Below, one piece after another: positions 26,175 to 36,633 of a stretch of 64,000 bases of DNA. Every line of letters begins with the position of its first letter. The first letter of the stretch is position 1. Location of the stretch: positions 5,706,038-5,770,037 of the forward strand of contig NZ_JACHIR010000001.1 of NCBI RefSeq assembly GCF_014203355.1. Reading direction: 5' to 3'. This DNA is from Kutzneria kofuensis (GTDB taxonomy: Bacteria; Actinomycetota; Actinomycetes; Mycobacteriales; Pseudonocardiaceae). A program made the translations under genes and the position numbers. The notes beneath the pieces are model-generated. The model made no database searches. It saw nothing but the letters and a program-made list of their open reading frames with translations, and was not told where the DNA came from.

Positions 26175-27407
26175 ATGACGGCGATGGACACCGCGAACCC
26201 GCGGGTGCTCGTGCTCGGCTCGACCGGGTCGATCGGCACCCAGGCCCTTGACGTCATCGCCGCCAACCGAGACCGCTTCCGCCTCGCCGGCATCTCCGCC
26301 GGCGGCTCCGACCCGGCCCTGCTCGCCCGCCAGGCCCTCGACCACGAGGTCGAGGCGGTGGCGCTGACCCGGGCGACGGCGGTGGAGGACCTCCAGCTCG
26401 CCCTCTACGCCGAGGCCCAGCGCCGCGGCTACAGCCAGGGCGACTTCCGGCTGCCCCGCATCCTGGCCGGCCCGGAGGCGAACGAGGAGCTGATCGACTC
26501 CACCCCGGCGGACGTGGTGCTCAACGGCCTGCCGGGCTCGCAGGGCCTGCGGCCGTCCCTCAAGGCACTGGCGACGGACGCCCGCCTGGCGCTGGCCAAC
26601 AAGGAGTCGCTGATCGCGGGCGGCCCGCTGGTGCTCAAGGCGGCCAAGCCGGGCCAGCTGGTGTCGGTGGACTCCGAGCACTCGGCGCTGGCCCAGTGCC
26701 TGCGCGGCGGCACCGAGGAGGAAGTGGCCCGCCTCGTCCTGACGGCGTCGGGCGGCCCGTTCCGCGGCAGGAAGCGAAGCGACCTGGCCGATGTGACGGT
26801 CGAGAACGCGATGGCCCACCCGACCTGGTCGATGGGCCCGCTGATCACCATCAACTCGGCCACCCTGGTCAACAAGGGCCTGGAGCTGATCGAGGCCCAC
26901 CTGCTGTTCGACGTGCCCTACGACCGCATCGACGTGGTGGTGCACCCGCAGTCCATCATTCACTCGATGGTGACGTTCGTGGACGGCTCGACGCTGGCCC
27001 AGGCCAGCCCGCCGGACATGCGGCTGCCGATCTCGCTGGCCCTGGGCTGGCCGTCCCGGATCCCGGGCGCGGCGAAGGCCTGCGACTGGTCGAAGGCGGC
27101 CAGCTGGACGTTCGAGCCGCTGGACAACGAGACGTTCCCGTCGGTGGAACTGGCCCGCTCGGCCGGTTCGGCCGGCGGCTGCCTGCCGGCGGTCTACAAC
27201 GCTTCCAACGAGGAGGCGGTCGCCGCCTTCCTGTCGGGCAACGCTGCCTTCACCTCCATCGTGGACACTGTTGACCGGGTGCTCACCGAAGCCGACCAGT
27301 GGCGCGGGGAACCCGCCGATGTGGCCGAGGTGCTGGCCGCCGAGGACTGGGCCCGCGCGCGAGCGCGCGAACTGGTCGCACGGCCGGTCGGTTCGGGAAG
27401 GGACTAA
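26175..27407 (+). CDS. dxr: 1-deoxy-D-xylulose 5-phosphate reductoisomerase
   Basis: Second step of the MEP isoprenoid pathway: DXP to 2-C-methyl-D-erythritol 4-phosphate with NADPH; target of fosmidomycin. Motifs: NADPH loop [26 protein letters not shown], metal-binding [13 protein letters not shown], and the [10 protein letters not shown] loop, [11 protein letters not shown]. Length 410 is normal. ATG at 26184 is an alternative start. It is followed by the rip protease and ispG, so two MEP enzymes flank an intramembrane protease, the actinobacterial arrangement. Confidence 0.95.
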   Translation: MTAMDTANPRVLVLGSTGSIGTQALDVIAANRDRFRLAGISAGGSDPALLARQALDHEVEAVALTRATAVEDLQLALYAEAQRRGYSQGDFRLPRILAGPEANEELIDSTPADVVLNGLPGSQGLRPSLKALATDARLALANKESLIAGGPLVLKAAKPGQLVSVDSEHSALAQCLRGGTEEEVARLVLTASGGPFRGRKRSDLADVTVENAMAHPTWSMGPLITINSATLVNKGLELIEAHLLFDVPYDRIDVVVHPQSIIHSMVTFVDGSTLAQASPPDMRLPISLALGWPSRIPGAAKACDWSKAASWTFEPLDNETFPSVELARSAGSAGGCLPAVYNASNEEAVAAFLSGNAAFTSIVDTVDRVLTEADQWRGEPADVAEVLAAEDWARARARELVARPVGSGRD

Positions 27408-27412
27408 CAACG

Positions 27413-28633
27413 GTGGTCAACGTCCTGGGTGTGGTGCTGTTCGCGTTGGGCATCGGGATCTCCGTCGCCCTGCACGAGTTCGGCCACCTGCTGACGGCCA
27501 AGGCCTTCGGCATGAAGGTGACCAGGTACTTCATCGGCTTCGGGCCGAAGATCTGGTCGTTCCGCCGTGGCGAGACGGAGTACGGGCTCAAGGTCATTCC
27601 GGCCGGCGGGTTCTGCGAGATCGTGGGCATGACCGCGCTGGACGAGGTCGCGCCGGAGGACGCGCCCCGCGCCTTCTACCGGCAGAAGACCTGGAAGCGG
27701 GTCATCGTGCTGTCCGCGGGCTCGATCACGCACTTCATCCTCGGCCTGCTCATCATCTACGTCGCCGCCATCTCGCTGGGCCTGCCCAACACGCAGAACC
27801 TGCCGATCGCCGGCGAGATCAGCCAGTGCGCGCAGGCCACGCAGGACCCGGTCACCGGCAAGTACAGCCCCTGCACGGCGTCCGACCCGGCTCCGGCCAA
27901 GGCGGCCGGCCTGCAGCCCGGCGACCGGATCCTGTCGGTCGCCGGCAAGCCCACGCCGACCTACAACGACATGGTGACCATCACCCGCGACGCCAAGGGC
28001 CCCACGCCCTTCGTGGTCGAGCGGGACGGCAGGCAGCTGACGCTGAGCGTGGACGTGGCCACGGTGCAGCGCATCCTGGACCCGACCAAGCCGCTGGGCC
28101 CCAACGACAAGACCGGGCCGGTGGGCGCGATCGGCATGTCGCCGTCGGCCACCATCAGCTACGGCCCGATCGCCGCGTTCGGCGCGACCGGTGTGTTCAC
28201 CGGCCAGATGTTCGGGGCCGTGTGGGACGGCCTGAAGGCGCTGCCGACGAAGATCCCGGCGCTGCTCACCGCCATCGCCGGCGGCCAGCGCGACGCGGAC
28301 GCCCCGGTCAGCGTGGTCGGCGCGAGCCTGATCGGCGGCCAGGCGGCCGACCGCGGGCTGTGGTGGTTCTTCGTGATCCTGCTCGCGAACCTGAACTTCT
28401 TCGTCGGCGTGTTCAACCTGCTGCCGCTGCTGCCGCTGGACGGCGGGCACATCGCGGTCAACCTGTACGAGCGGGTGCGTGACGCCGTGCGCAAGTGGCG
28501 GGGCAAGCCGGCGGGCGCGCCGGTCGACTACGTGAAGTTGTTGCCGCTGACGTACCTGTTGGTGTTGTTGGGTGGCGCGTACACCCTGTTGGCCATCACG
28601 GCCGACATCGTGAACCCCATCAAGCTGGGGTGA
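27413..28633 (+). CDS. Site-2 intramembrane zinc metalloprotease (RseP/Rip1 family)
   Basis: M50 protease of 406 residues that cleaves anti-sigma factors within the membrane. Catalytic HEFGH at residues 21-25 in the first transmembrane helix, a PDZ domain in the middle (AAGLQPGDRILSVAGKPTP), and the third-ligand motif NLLPLLPLDGGHI near the C-terminus, with a last membrane helix LLPLTYLLVLLGGAYTLLAI. GTG at 27413 follows GGGAAGGG and gives the family N-terminus. It lies 5 bp after dxr and is likely co-transcribed. Confidence 0.92.
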   Translation: MVNVLGVVLFALGIGISVALHEFGHLLTAKAFGMKVTRYFIGFGPKIWSFRRGETEYGLKVIPAGGFCEIVGMTALDEVAPEDAPRAFYRQKTWKRVIVLSAGSITHFILGLLIIYVAAISLGLPNTQNLPIAGEISQCAQATQDPVTGKYSPCTASDPAPAKAAGLQPGDRILSVAGKPTPTYNDMVTITRDAKGPTPFVVERDGRQLTLSVDVATVQRILDPTKPLGPNDKTGPVGAIGMSPSATISYGPIAAFGATGVFTGQMFGAVWDGLKALPTKIPALLTAIAGGQRDADAPVSVVGASLIGGQAADRGLWWFFVILLANLNFFVGVFNLLPLLPLDGGHIAVNLYERVRDAVRKWRGKPAGAPVDYVKLLPLTYLLVLLGGAYTLLAITADIVNPIKLG

Positions 28634-28761
28634 ACGCTGGGTCGAACAGGGGATGACGCAGCGTGATGGTTCGTTGCGTCACGTAGCGGCGGTGCGCGTC
28701 CTGGACCGTTCAGACGGTAAGTTGGAGAGGTAGAAGGCCCCGTCGATCTGAATGGATCAGC

Positions 28762-29910
28762 ATGGTTGTCAGCCTTGGTATGCCTGCGACGCCTCCTCCC
28801 GTACTGAGCGAGCGGCGGCGGACCCGGCAGCTGCACGTCGGCTCGGTCGGCGTCGGCAGTGACTACCCCGTCTCGGTCCAGTCCATGACCACCACGCTCA
28901 CCGCCGACGTCAACGCCACCCTGCAGCAGATCGCGGAGCTGACCGCGGCCGGCTGCGACATCGTGCGCGTGGCCTGCCCGTCGCAGGACGACGCGGACGC
29001 GCTGCCGGCGATCGCGCGCAAGTCGCAGATCCCGGTGATCGCCGACATCCACTTCCAGCCCAAGTACGTGTTCGCCGCGATCGAGGCCGGCTGCGCCGCG
29101 GTGCGGGTGAATCCGGGCAACATCAAGAAGTTCGACGACAAGGTCCGGGAGATCGCGCAGGCGGCCAAGGACCATGGCACGCCGATCCGGATCGGTGTCA
29201 ACGCCGGTTCGCTGGACCCGCGGCTGTTGCAGAAGCACGGCAAGGCCACGCCGGAGGCGCTGGTGGAGTCGGCGCTGTGGGAGGCATCGCTGTTCGCCGA
29301 GCATGACTTCCACGACATCAAGATCTCGGTCAAGCACAACGACCCGGTGGTCATGGTCCGGGCCTACGAGCTGTTGGCGGAGTCGTGTGACTATCCGCTG
29401 CACCTGGGTGTGACCGAGGCCGGTCCGGCGTTTCAGGGCACGATCAAGTCGGCGGTGGCGTTCGGGGCGCTGCTGCGGCAGGGCATCGGGGACACGATCC
29501 GGGTGTCGCTGTCGGCGCCGCCGGTGGAGGAGATCAAGGTCGGCACGCAGATCCTGCAGTCGCTGAACCTGCGTCCGCGCAAGCTGGAGATCGTGTCGTG
29601 CCCGTCGTGTGGTCGGGCGCAGGTGGATGTGTACAAGTTGGCCGAGGAGGTCACCGCCGGCCTGGAGGGCATGGAGGTGCCGCTGCGGGTGGCGGTGATG
29701 GGGTGCGTGGTCAACGGGCCCGGTGAGGCCCGGGAGGCCGATCTGGGGGTGGCCTCGGGCAACGGCAAGGGGCAGATCTTCGTCAAGGGGCAGGTCGTCA
29801 AGACGGTGCCGGAGCACCAGATCGTCGAGACCCTGATCGAAGAGGCCATGCGCATCGCCGAGGACATGGAGCCCGTCGACGGCGCCTCGCCGGTCGTCAC
29901 GGCCTCCTGA
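28762..29910 (+). CDS. ispG: 4-hydroxy-3-methylbut-2-en-1-yl diphosphate synthase
   Basis: Penultimate MEP-pathway enzyme with a [4Fe-4S] cluster. Cluster cysteines appear in [20 protein letters not shown] and [18 protein letters not shown]; the N-terminal TIM barrel starts [20 protein letters not shown]. Length 382 is typical. ATG at 28780 is a second possible start. It is separated by 128 bp from the protease gene, enough for its own promoter, and is closed by a strong hairpin. Confidence 0.95.
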   Translation: MVVSLGMPATPPPVLSERRRTRQLHVGSVGVGSDYPVSVQSMTTTLTADVNATLQQIAELTAAGCDIVRVACPSQDDADALPAIARKSQIPVIADIHFQPKYVFAAIEAGCAAVRVNPGNIKKFDDKVREIAQAAKDHGTPIRIGVNAGSLDPRLLQKHGKATPEALVESALWEASLFAEHDFHDIKISVKHNDPVVMVRAYELLAESCDYPLHLGVTEAGPAFQGTIKSAVAFGALLRQGIGDTIRVSLSAPPVEEIKVGTQILQSLNLRPRKLEIVSCPSCGRAQVDVYKLAEEVTAGLEGMEVPLRVAVMGCVVNGPGEAREADLGVASGNGKGQIFVKGQVVKTVPEHQIVETLIEEAMRIAEDMEPVDGASPVVTAS

Positions 29911-29930
29911 CCCACGGATTCGCGAACCAT

Positions 29931-29958
29931 TCGGGCGGCGCCGCACGGCGCCGCCCGA
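29931..29958 (+). terminator. hairpin after ispG
   Basis: TCGGGCGGCGCC (29931-29942) and GGCGCCGCCCGA (29947-29958) form a perfect 12-bp stem with a GCAC loop. Confidence 0.75.
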
Positions 29959-29976
29959 GTCGTCCCTCCCGGTGCC

Positions 29977-29982
29977 TAAGAT
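29977..29982 (+). promoter_or_regulatory. -10 element TAAGAT of a likely leaderless GNAT mRNA
   Basis: TAAGAT ends exactly 7 nt before the GTG at 29990, with no Shine-Dalgarno sequence between. Transcription would start at or next to the GTG. Confidence 0.6.
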
Positions 29983-29989
29983 CCGCTAA

Positions 29990-30895
29990 GTGGGTGCTCA
30001 TGCGCGCAGGTTGCCTGCGTTATCTGGCAGGCTGGGAAGCGTGTTGAGGCTTGCCGGGGCACGGGTGCTCGACGATCGCGACGTGTCGGCGGTGCGCGCC
30101 GTGCTCGACGAGGACCCGGTCGCGTCCTGCATGGTCGCCGCGCGCGTGGAGGTCGCCGGGGCGGACCCGTGGCGGCTGGGCGGCGAGCTGTGGGGCATGG
30201 AGGGCCGTCCCGCCCGCAACGGCCGGCTCACCGGCCTGTGCTTCTCCGGCCCGAATCTCATCCCGTTGTCCGGCAACCGCGCCGCGCTGCGGCACTTCGC
30301 CGACCGTGCGCTGCGCCGGCACCGGATGTGCTCCTCCCTGGTCGGCCCGGCCGACCTGGTGATGGGGCTGTGGCAGGAGTTGGAGCCGGTGTGGGGGCCG
30401 GCCCGCGAGGTGCGCCCGCACCAGCCGCTGCTGGCGATGGGCGGTTCCCCCACGGTCAAGCCAGATCCGCTGGTCCGCCCGGTGCGGCCGGACGAGCTGG
30501 ACGTCTACCTGCCGGCGGCGGTGGCCATGTTCACCGAGGAGGTCGGCGTCGACCCGCGGCTGGACGACGGCGGCGCCGGCTACCGGGCCCGGGTCGCGGA
30601 GCTGATCGCCAGCGGCCGCGCGTTCGCCCGGTTCGAGAGCGGCCAGGTCGTGTACAAGGCCGAGATCGGCGCCCTGTCGGAGAAGGTCGGGCAGATCCAG
30701 GGCGTGTGGGTACGCCCGGACCGGCGTGGCCAGGGCCTGGGCGCGAGCGGCACCGCCGCGGTCGCCGACCGGCTCGTGCGGGGGCTGGGCCGGACGGCCA
30801 GCCTCTACGTCAACGGGTTCAACGCGCCCGCGCGGGCGGCCTACCGCCGGATCGGCTTCTCGGAGGTCGGCCGGTACGCCACCGTGTTGTTCTGA
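29990..30895 (+). CDS. GNAT-family N-acetyltransferase with DUF4081 N-terminal domain
   Basis: 301 residues. The N-terminal half (LDEDPVASCMVAARVEVAGADP, GLCFSGPNLIPLSGN) matches the DUF4081 region that precedes GNAT in actinobacteria; the C-terminal half holds the acetyl-CoA loop VWVRPDRRGQGLGASGTAAV and the closing NGFNAPARAAYRRIGFSEVG. Substrate unknown; the gene is conserved downstream of ispG. The leaderless signal supports the GTG at 29990; GTG at 30041 is the alternative and gives a tighter family fit. Confidence 0.87.
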   Translation: MGAHARRLPALSGRLGSVLRLAGARVLDDRDVSAVRAVLDEDPVASCMVAARVEVAGADPWRLGGELWGMEGRPARNGRLTGLCFSGPNLIPLSGNRAALRHFADRALRRHRMCSSLVGPADLVMGLWQELEPVWGPAREVRPHQPLLAMGGSPTVKPDPLVRPVRPDELDVYLPAAVAMFTEEVGVDPRLDDGGAGYRARVAELIASGRAFARFESGQVVYKAEIGALSEKVGQIQGVWVRPDRRGQGLGASGTAAVADRLVRGLGRTASLYVNGFNAPARAAYRRIGFSEVGRYATVLF

Positions 30896-30949
30896 GTTGT
30901 TCTGAGCAGCCGTACGGCCATATCACGCGAATTTGTCGGGCCCGGTTGG

Positions 30950-30955
30950 CATACT
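30950..30955 (+). promoter_or_regulatory. -10 element CATACT of a likely leaderless PBP mRNA
   Basis: CATACT is followed by 7 nt and then the GTG at 30963; no Shine-Dalgarno sequence is present. Confidence 0.5.
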
Positions 30956-30962
30956 GCGGGCC

Positions 30963-32765
30963 GTGCCGAGAAAGCTGCCGCTGGTCGTCGCGTTCGCCCT
31001 GGTCCTGCCGCTGAGCGCGTGCGGCCTGTTCGAGTCGAAGCCGAGCCAGGACGACATCGCCAAGAACTTCCTCGCCGACTTCGCCAAGGGCGACACCGCC
31101 GCGGCGGCGCAGCTCACCGACGATGCGAACGCGTCGAAGGCGCTGATGGACAAGGTCAGGACGGCGCTCAAGCCGACCGGGGTGACGCTGACCGCGGGCG
31201 CGTCCCAGCCGCCCAGCGGCGACACGGCCACCGTGCCGTTCAACGCCAGCTGGAACCTCGGCAAGGACCGCACCTGGACCTACCAGGGCTCGCTGGCCAT
31301 GACGCAGGCCAGCGGCGACTGGCGGGTGCACTGGCAGCCCGAGGACGTGCACCCGAAGCTGTCGGCGCAGCAGTCGATCGCGCTGACCGTGCTGCAGCCG
31401 GACCCGGCCCCGGTGCTGGACCGGGACGGCGCGCCGCTGCTCGCCCCCACGCCGGTGATCAGCATCTCGCTGGACCGCAAGCAGGCCGGCGACCTGAACT
31501 CGGTGGCCACCGCGCTGGCCGCGGCGTTGAACAGGTTCGACAACACGATCACCGCACAGTCGATCATCGACGGCGCCAGCAAGACGCCGGACGGCCAGGC
31601 GTATTCGATCGTGAACCTGCGTGACGCGGACTACCAGACGGTCAAGCCGCAGATCCACGAGCTGCCCGGGGTGAGCTTCGCCACCCAGACCCAGTTGCTG
31701 GCCCAGAACAAGTCGCTCGGCCCGCAGTTCCTGTCCACGATCAAGACCGCGGTCAACACGCAGGTCGCCGGCGCGGCCGGCTGGCGGGTCGTGACCAAGG
31801 ACGCGGCCGGCAACGACGTGGCCGACCTGGCCGGCAAGGACCCGCAGCCGGCGAAGTCGCTGACCACCACGATCGGCACCGGCATCCAGGCCGCCGCGCA
31901 GGCCGCGATCGCAGGGGTGCAGCAGCCGGCGGCGATCGTCGCGATGCAGCCGTCGACCGGGGAGGTCCTGGCGGTGGCGCAGAACGCGCCGGCCGACGCG
32001 CAGGGCCTGATCGCGCTGACCGGGCAGTTCCCGCCCGGCTCCACGTTCAAGATCGTCACGGGCGTGTCGGCGCTGGAGGCCGGCAAGGTGACGCTGGACG
32101 GCCCGCTGCCGTGCCCGGGCAAGACCACCATCGACGGCCGGGTGATCCCGAACGAGAACGAGTTCGACCTCGGCACGGTGCCGCTGCGCACCGCCTTCGC
32201 GCAGTCCTGCAACACGACGTTCTCCCAGATCGCCGCCACCCAGCTGACCAGCCAGCAGCTCGCCGACACGGCCAAGCAGATGGGCATCGGGGCCGACTTC
32301 AACGTGCCGGGTGTGGTCACGGTGACCGGGTCCGTGCCGGTGCCGACGTCCACGGTCGAGCGGGCCGAGGACGGCTTCGGACAGGGCAAGGACCAGGTCA
32401 GCCCGTTCGGCATGGCGCTGGTGGCCTCGACCGTGGTCAAGGGCTCGATCCCGACGCCGACGCTGATCCGCGGCACCGAGACCAAGGTCAACACGCCGGC
32501 GCAGCAGCCGGTGCCGGGGCCGGTGCTGGACTCGATGCGGCAGATGATGCGCGCGGTGGTGACGGACGGAACCGCCAAGGCCATCAGGGACATTCCCGAT
32601 GTGGCCGGCAAGACCGGCACCGCCCAGTTCGGCGACGGCACCAACTCGCACGGTTGGTTCGTCGGCTACCGCGGCGACCTCGCGTTCGCGGTGCTGCTGG
32701 TCGGCGCGGGCAGCTCGTCCCCGGCCGTGGTGGTGGCGGGCAACTTCCTACGGGCAGTCAAGTGA
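30963..32765 (+). CDS. Penicillin-binding lipoprotein (class B-like transpeptidase)
   Basis: 600 residues. Lipoprotein signal peptide with lipobox LSAC (Cys20) after MPRKLPLVVAFALVLP; an N-terminal MecA_N-type NTF2-like domain (KNFLADFAKGDTAAAAQLTD), a dimerisation domain, and a transpeptidase domain with Ser360-xx-Lys363 (PPGSTFKIV), Ser415-Cys-Asn and KTG from Lys550. This is the architecture of the actinobacterial lipoprotein PBP located near ispG. GTG at 30963 fits both the signal peptide and the leaderless promoter. It is tail-to-tail with the STAND gene, one base apart. Confidence 0.9.
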   Translation: MPRKLPLVVAFALVLPLSACGLFESKPSQDDIAKNFLADFAKGDTAAAAQLTDDANASKALMDKVRTALKPTGVTLTAGASQPPSGDTATVPFNASWNLGKDRTWTYQGSLAMTQASGDWRVHWQPEDVHPKLSAQQSIALTVLQPDPAPVLDRDGAPLLAPTPVISISLDRKQAGDLNSVATALAAALNRFDNTITAQSIIDGASKTPDGQAYSIVNLRDADYQTVKPQIHELPGVSFATQTQLLAQNKSLGPQFLSTIKTAVNTQVAGAAGWRVVTKDAAGNDVADLAGKDPQPAKSLTTTIGTGIQAAAQAAIAGVQQPAAIVAMQPSTGEVLAVAQNAPADAQGLIALTGQFPPGSTFKIVTGVSALEAGKVTLDGPLPCPGKTTIDGRVIPNENEFDLGTVPLRTAFAQSCNTTFSQIAATQLTSQQLADTAKQMGIGADFNVPGVVTVTGSVPVPTSTVERAEDGFGQGKDQVSPFGMALVASTVVKGSIPTPTLIRGTETKVNTPAQQPVPGPVLDSMRQMMRAVVTDGTAKAIRDIPDVAGKTGTAQFGDGTNSHGWFVGYRGDLAFAVLLVGAGSSSPAVVVAGNFLRAVK

Positions 32766-32766
32766 G

Positions 32767-35613
32767 TCAGTAGATCCGCGTGGACGTGTAGAGCAGGTCG
32801 AGGTTGGTGTCGGTGAGCGTGCCGTTCGCCGCATAGCAGGCGAGGTAGACGTACGAGTCGTTCCGCGTCGTCTCGTTCATGCCCGTGAGCGCGCAGTAGT
32901 TGCCGACCCCCTCGGCGGTGACGTGCATTGTGCTGGGGGAGTAACCGTTTCCGAGCCGGGCGGTGTACTTCCCGGTTGCCGTGCGGGAGAAAGTCACCAA
33001 TCCCCACTGCCCGCCGCCGGTCACGACGTAGTCTCCGACCAGCTTTCGGTTGTCGTCCAACAGGTTCTGGCCGGAGGCGGCGCTCGCGGCGAATGCCGTG
33101 TCGGCGGCCGCGCCGGAGGTGTCGACGCAGGCGACGTCCACGGAGTCGCCGTGCCGGCCGGCGATCGAGCAGTGCCTCGGCGCAGAGCCGATGGCGGCTA
33201 GTTCGACCACACCCGTTGCGGCGCCGGCAAGCTCTGCCGTGTAGCGGCCGACGCCGGTGCGCACCACCTGGCCGGCATTGCGGCCGTGCTGCCAGTCCGG
33301 GGCGAAGGCGGTGGCGCCGGGCTGGTCGTCGACGACGTAAGAGCGCGTGCCGGGAGCGGCGATCGGGTTGGCGCCGCTGCCGGCGGCGAAGAACACCAGG
33401 AACGGCACGTCGCTCACCGCGCCGGTCCTGGTGAAGCAGCGGACGTCGACGATCTCGGCGGCACCGTCCTGACGCCACTGTTCAGGCTGGCAGTAGCTGC
33501 CGGTCGCGCCGGTGTCAAGGGCGGTGACGGTCACGGTGCCGCCCGGTGTTCCGGCCAGTGGCATGCGGATCCGCTGCCGCCCGGTGCCGAGGCGGGTGCC
33601 CGTCGGGTGTTCCGCCGACGGCGGTGACTGCATCATCCAGATACCCCAGGTCCAGTTGGCCTGGTAGTTGGGGGTGGCGGGGTCGTAGGCGGTGAGGTCG
33701 TCCGGCTGCCCGTCCGTGCGGCGGTGGTCGTCCCGGGCGAAGCCCCAGCTGAGCGTGGTCGGGGGAGGGGACTGTGGGCCCGGGCCGCCGCCGTTGCCGT
33801 TGCCGGTGGTCGGCCCGGGCCGACCACCGCTCGTGATCGGGTCGCCGATCGGCGTGGCACCGGCTGTTGTCGAAGCGCCGGTGGTCGTCGGCCCGCCGGG
33901 GAATCCCGTTGTCGGCGACGATCCGGGTGTTGTCGTGTCGACGACGACCGGCTGCCCCGGATTCGGCTCGGCCGCCGTGGTCGGCGGATGCGACGACGAC
34001 GTCAGCAAGGCCGCGACGAGCGCCGACACCAGGCTGATCGCGCCCGCCACCCGTAACACCTGCGGATGGCTGACCACGAACTGCTGCACCGGGGCCGGCA
34101 CCTTCATCGCGGCCACTTGCGCCTGCCGGAGCAGCCCCAGCAGGCCGGTCACCTGCTCGGTCGGCGCGTCGCCACGGTAGCCGACCTGGTCGGCCAGCCG
34201 GCGGATCCGGTCCGCCGCGACGTCGTCGACGGTGTCCAGCCCGTCGCTCATCAGCGCCACGACCAGCTCGAACGCCTCTTCCACCTTCCCGTCGGCGTAC
34301 TTGCGGGCGGCGATCGAGTACCGGAAGTACACCTGGTCGCGCACCGAGTCCGCGCCGAGCGCGGCCTGCAGCCCTAGCGCCAGCACCCGACCCCAGGCGC
34401 CCCAGTGCCGGGCCGACACCAGCTTCGTCGCCGCGGCCCGGGCCAGCGCCAGCGCGACATCGTGGCGGTCGGCGTCCAGATTCGCTTGCAGCGCCTGCTC
34501 GATCACCATGATCTCGGCGGCGACCTGTTGCGCGTCAACGGTTTCCGTCACCCAGGACGTGATCCGCCCGGTGACGGCCTCGACGTCGAGCCGGAGCTCC
34601 GCGGGGATCAGCCCGGCAATGCCGGCGGCCAACCGGAAACGCTCGCCCTCGGCCAGCAACGTCGTGCCCCGCAAGGTTTCCACGGTTGCTTGCGTCGGAA
34701 TCTCGGCGACCGTCGCGAGGAGCGGCCAGCCCCATTCCGTGTTCTCCAGTGCGGCAAGCGTGAGCACGGCGGCGCGGGGGTGCTCGGCCAGCCAGCCGAT
34801 CAAGCGCGGCACGATCACCTTGGTCTCATCGGGACCGAGGCCCTCCGGCAGTGTGTTCTGCTGCCTGGCCTGGGCCAGGTAGTCGCCGAGCAACGCGACC
34901 TTGCCCGGGTGCTGGCCGTAGCCGGCGCACAGCTCGGTGACCTGCTGGCGCACCGCGGCCGGCAGGCGCTGGTCGAATCGCGACCGCAGCAGCTCCCGGC
35001 TCGCCTTCACCGGAAGCCCCGCCAGCAGCACCCGGACGTCGCGGCCGCCACGAAGGTCGGACCGGTCCGTCGCGACGACGAACACGCTGCGCGGCATGGC
35101 CCCCAGCACCGCGGCCAGCTCGGCGGCCGGGCAGCGCGGATTCTCGATGATCACGAGCGCCCGGAGACCGGTCATGGCCTGCCGCAGCACGGTCGACGGG
35201 ATCGGGCGGTCCGCCGGGAAGTCGCAGCAGGCGTCCAGCACCGCGCGCAGGATCTCGTCGGCGTCGGGCAGCAGCGACGCCGTCCACACGATCGCCTGCA
35301 TGTCCGGCACCGTGAGCAGATTCCTGTGCGCGGCGTGGCGGAGCAGCGTGGTCTTGCCGATGCCGGCCGGGCCGAACAGCTGGACGTTCCGGCCTTCGGC
35401 AAGCGCCTCGGCCAGCCGGTCCAGCTCCTTCTCGCGGCCGAGACACAGCGGATTCCCCAGGTCGAGCGTGCGCGGCAGCTCGTCCTTCACCCGGATGTCG
35501 CCGACGTCGAGCGGGCGGGCGCAGGCCCGCTCCACGTGCAGGTACTCGATGCTGCCGGCCTGGATGAGCATGCCGGTGTTGTCGCCGGTGTACTCGTTCC
35601 GTGTGCCGCCCAC
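32767..35613 (-). CDS. STAND-type NTPase fused through a membrane helix to an extracellular repeat region
   Basis: About 948 residues, function unknown. Order: short N-terminal motif [20 protein letters not shown] also seen ahead of other actinobacterial STAND proteins; NTPase with Walker [11 protein letters not shown] (residues about 81-88), Walker B-like [10 protein letters not shown] and a sensor-like [10 protein letters not shown]; helical region to about 515; one transmembrane segment (about 519-538, [19 protein letters not shown]); an 80-residue Thr/Pro/Gly linker; then three related modules (about 620-948) each with a TG-Y---L strand, a YC or HC site, a V-V-CF/CV/CY strand and a closing acidic-F segment. 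GTG at 35613 follows GAGGGGG; longer starts exist to 35709. Confidence 0.78.
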   Translation of the reverse strand: MGGTRNEYTGDNTGMLIQAGSIEYLHVERACARPLDVGDIRVKDELPRTLDLGNPLCLGREKELDRLAEALAEGRNVQLFGPAGIGKTTLLRHAAHRNLLTVPDMQAIVWTASLLPDADEILRAVLDACCDFPADRPIPSTVLRQAMTGLRALVIIENPRCPAAELAAVLGAMPRSVFVVATDRSDLRGGRDVRVLLAGLPVKASRELLRSRFDQRLPAAVRQQVTELCAGYGQHPGKVALLGDYLAQARQQNTLPEGLGPDETKVIVPRLIGWLAEHPRAAVLTLAALENTEWGWPLLATVAEIPTQATVETLRGTTLLAEGERFRLAAGIAGLIPAELRLDVEAVTGRITSWVTETVDAQQVAAEIMVIEQALQANLDADRHDVALALARAAATKLVSARHWGAWGRVLALGLQAALGADSVRDQVYFRYSIAARKYADGKVEEAFELVVALMSDGLDTVDDVAADRIRRLADQVGYRGDAPTEQVTGLLGLLRQAQVAAMKVPAPVQQFVVSHPQVLRVAGAISLVSALVAALLTSSSHPPTTAAEPNPGQPVVVDTTTPGSSPTTGFPGGPTTTGASTTAGATPIGDPITSGGRPGPTTGNGNGGGPGPQSPPPTTLSWGFARDDHRRTDGQPDDLTAYDPATPNYQANWTWGIWMMQSPPSAEHPTGTRLGTGRQRIRMPLAGTPGGTVTVTALDTGATGSYCQPEQWRQDGAAEIVDVRCFTRTGAVSDVPFLVFFAAGSGANPIAAPGTRSYVVDDQPGATAFAPDWQHGRNAGQVVRTGVGRYTAELAGAATGVVELAAIGSAPRHCSIAGRHGDSVDVACVDTSGAAADTAFAASAASGQNLLDDNRKLVGDYVVTGGGQWGLVTFSRTATGKYTARLGNGYSPSTMHVTAEGVGNYCALTGMNETTRNDSYVYLACYAANGTLTDTNLDLLYTSTRIY

Positions 35614-35713
35614 GGCCGGCACCCCCTCACGGTCGAGTGATGCATCGCACACCGGCGTCGGCCCGTTACGTCCCGTCAACGCCGGGCCGACACCCGGCCG
35701 CGCGGGCAAGTCG

Positions 35714-35719
35714 TAGGGT
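35714..35719 (+). promoter_or_regulatory. -10 element TAGGGT of a likely leaderless map mRNA
   Basis: TAGGGT, 7 nt, then ATG at 35727. An earlier ATG at 35721 would lie too close to the element. Confidence 0.5.
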
Positions 35720-35726
35720 GATGGGC

Positions 35727-36584
35727 ATGCCCGTGCGTGCCGCTCTCAAGCCCGGTGAGTTGTCTCCCCGGCGACCCGTCCCCAACCACATCCCGCGTCC
35801 CGAGTACGTGGACAAGCCGGCGCCCGCGCGCAACACCGACCCCTGGGTGCAGCCGCCGGAGATCATCGAGGCGATGCGGGTCGCCGGCCGGATCGCCGCG
35901 CAGGCGCTCCAGGAGGGCGGCAAGGCGGTGCGGCCCGGCGTCACCACCGACCACATCGACGCCGTGGTGCACGAGTTCCTCTGCGACCACGACGCCTACC
36001 CGTCGACGCTGGGCTACCGGAACTTCCCCAAGTCCTGCTGCACCTCGCTGAACGAGGTGATCTGCCACGGCATCCCGGACTCGACGGTGATCGAGGACGG
36101 CGACATCGTCAACATCGACGTGACGGCCTTCATCGGCGGCGTGCACGGCGACTGCAACGCCACCTTCCTCGCCGGCGAGGTCAGCGAAGAGGCGCGGCTG
36201 CTGGTGGAGCGCACCCACGAGGCGACCATGCGCGCGATCAAGGCGGTGCGGCCGGGGCGGCAGCTCAACGTGGTCGGCCGGGTGATCGAGTCGTACGCCA
36301 ACCGCTTCGGCTACGGCGTCGTCCGCGACTTCACCGGGCACGGCATCGGCCGCTCCTTCCACAGCGGCCTGGTGGTGCTGCACTACGACGAGCCCAGCGT
36401 CACCACCGTGCTGGAGCCCGGCATGACCTTCACCATCGAGCCGATGATCAACCTCGGCACCATCGAGTACGACATCTGGCCCGACAACTGGACGGTCACC
36501 ACCAAGGACCGCAAGTGGACCGCCCAGTTCGAGCACACCATCGTCGTCACCGACACCGGCGCGGAGATCCTCACCCTGCCGTGA
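35727..36584 (+). CDS. map: Methionine aminopeptidase, type I
   Basis: Removes N-terminal methionine from nascent proteins. Metal ligands visible: [22 protein letters not shown] (two Asp), [13 protein letters not shown] (His), [10 protein letters not shown] (Glu) and [10 protein letters not shown] (Glu). The 285-residue form has the N-terminal linker ([18 protein letters not shown]) with an SH3-binding-like proline motif typical of mycobacterial MapB. ATG at 35727 gives exactly that length. Divergent from the STAND gene, convergent with the hydrolase gene through a hairpin. Confidence 0.94.
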   Translation: MPVRAALKPGELSPRRPVPNHIPRPEYVDKPAPARNTDPWVQPPEIIEAMRVAGRIAAQALQEGGKAVRPGVTTDHIDAVVHEFLCDHDAYPSTLGYRNFPKSCCTSLNEVICHGIPDSTVIEDGDIVNIDVTAFIGGVHGDCNATFLAGEVSEEARLLVERTHEATMRAIKAVRPGRQLNVVGRVIESYANRFGYGVVRDFTGHGIGRSFHSGLVVLHYDEPSVTTVLEPGMTFTIEPMINLGTIEYDIWPDNWTVTTKDRKWTAQFEHTIVVTDTGAEILTLP

Positions 36585-36592
36585 CCGCTCGG

Positions 36593-36633
36593 AAGGGACC
36601 ATTCCTCTCGTTGGATGAGAGGAATGGTCCTTT
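36593..36633. terminator. bidirectional hairpin between map and hydrolase gene, GGACCATTCCTC family
   Basis: GGACCATTCCTCTC (36596-36609) pairs with GAGAGGAATGGTCC (36617-36630); flanking AA/TT extend the stem. The right flank supplies TTT. Shares a 12-bp core with the element at 41437-41483. Confidence 0.8.
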
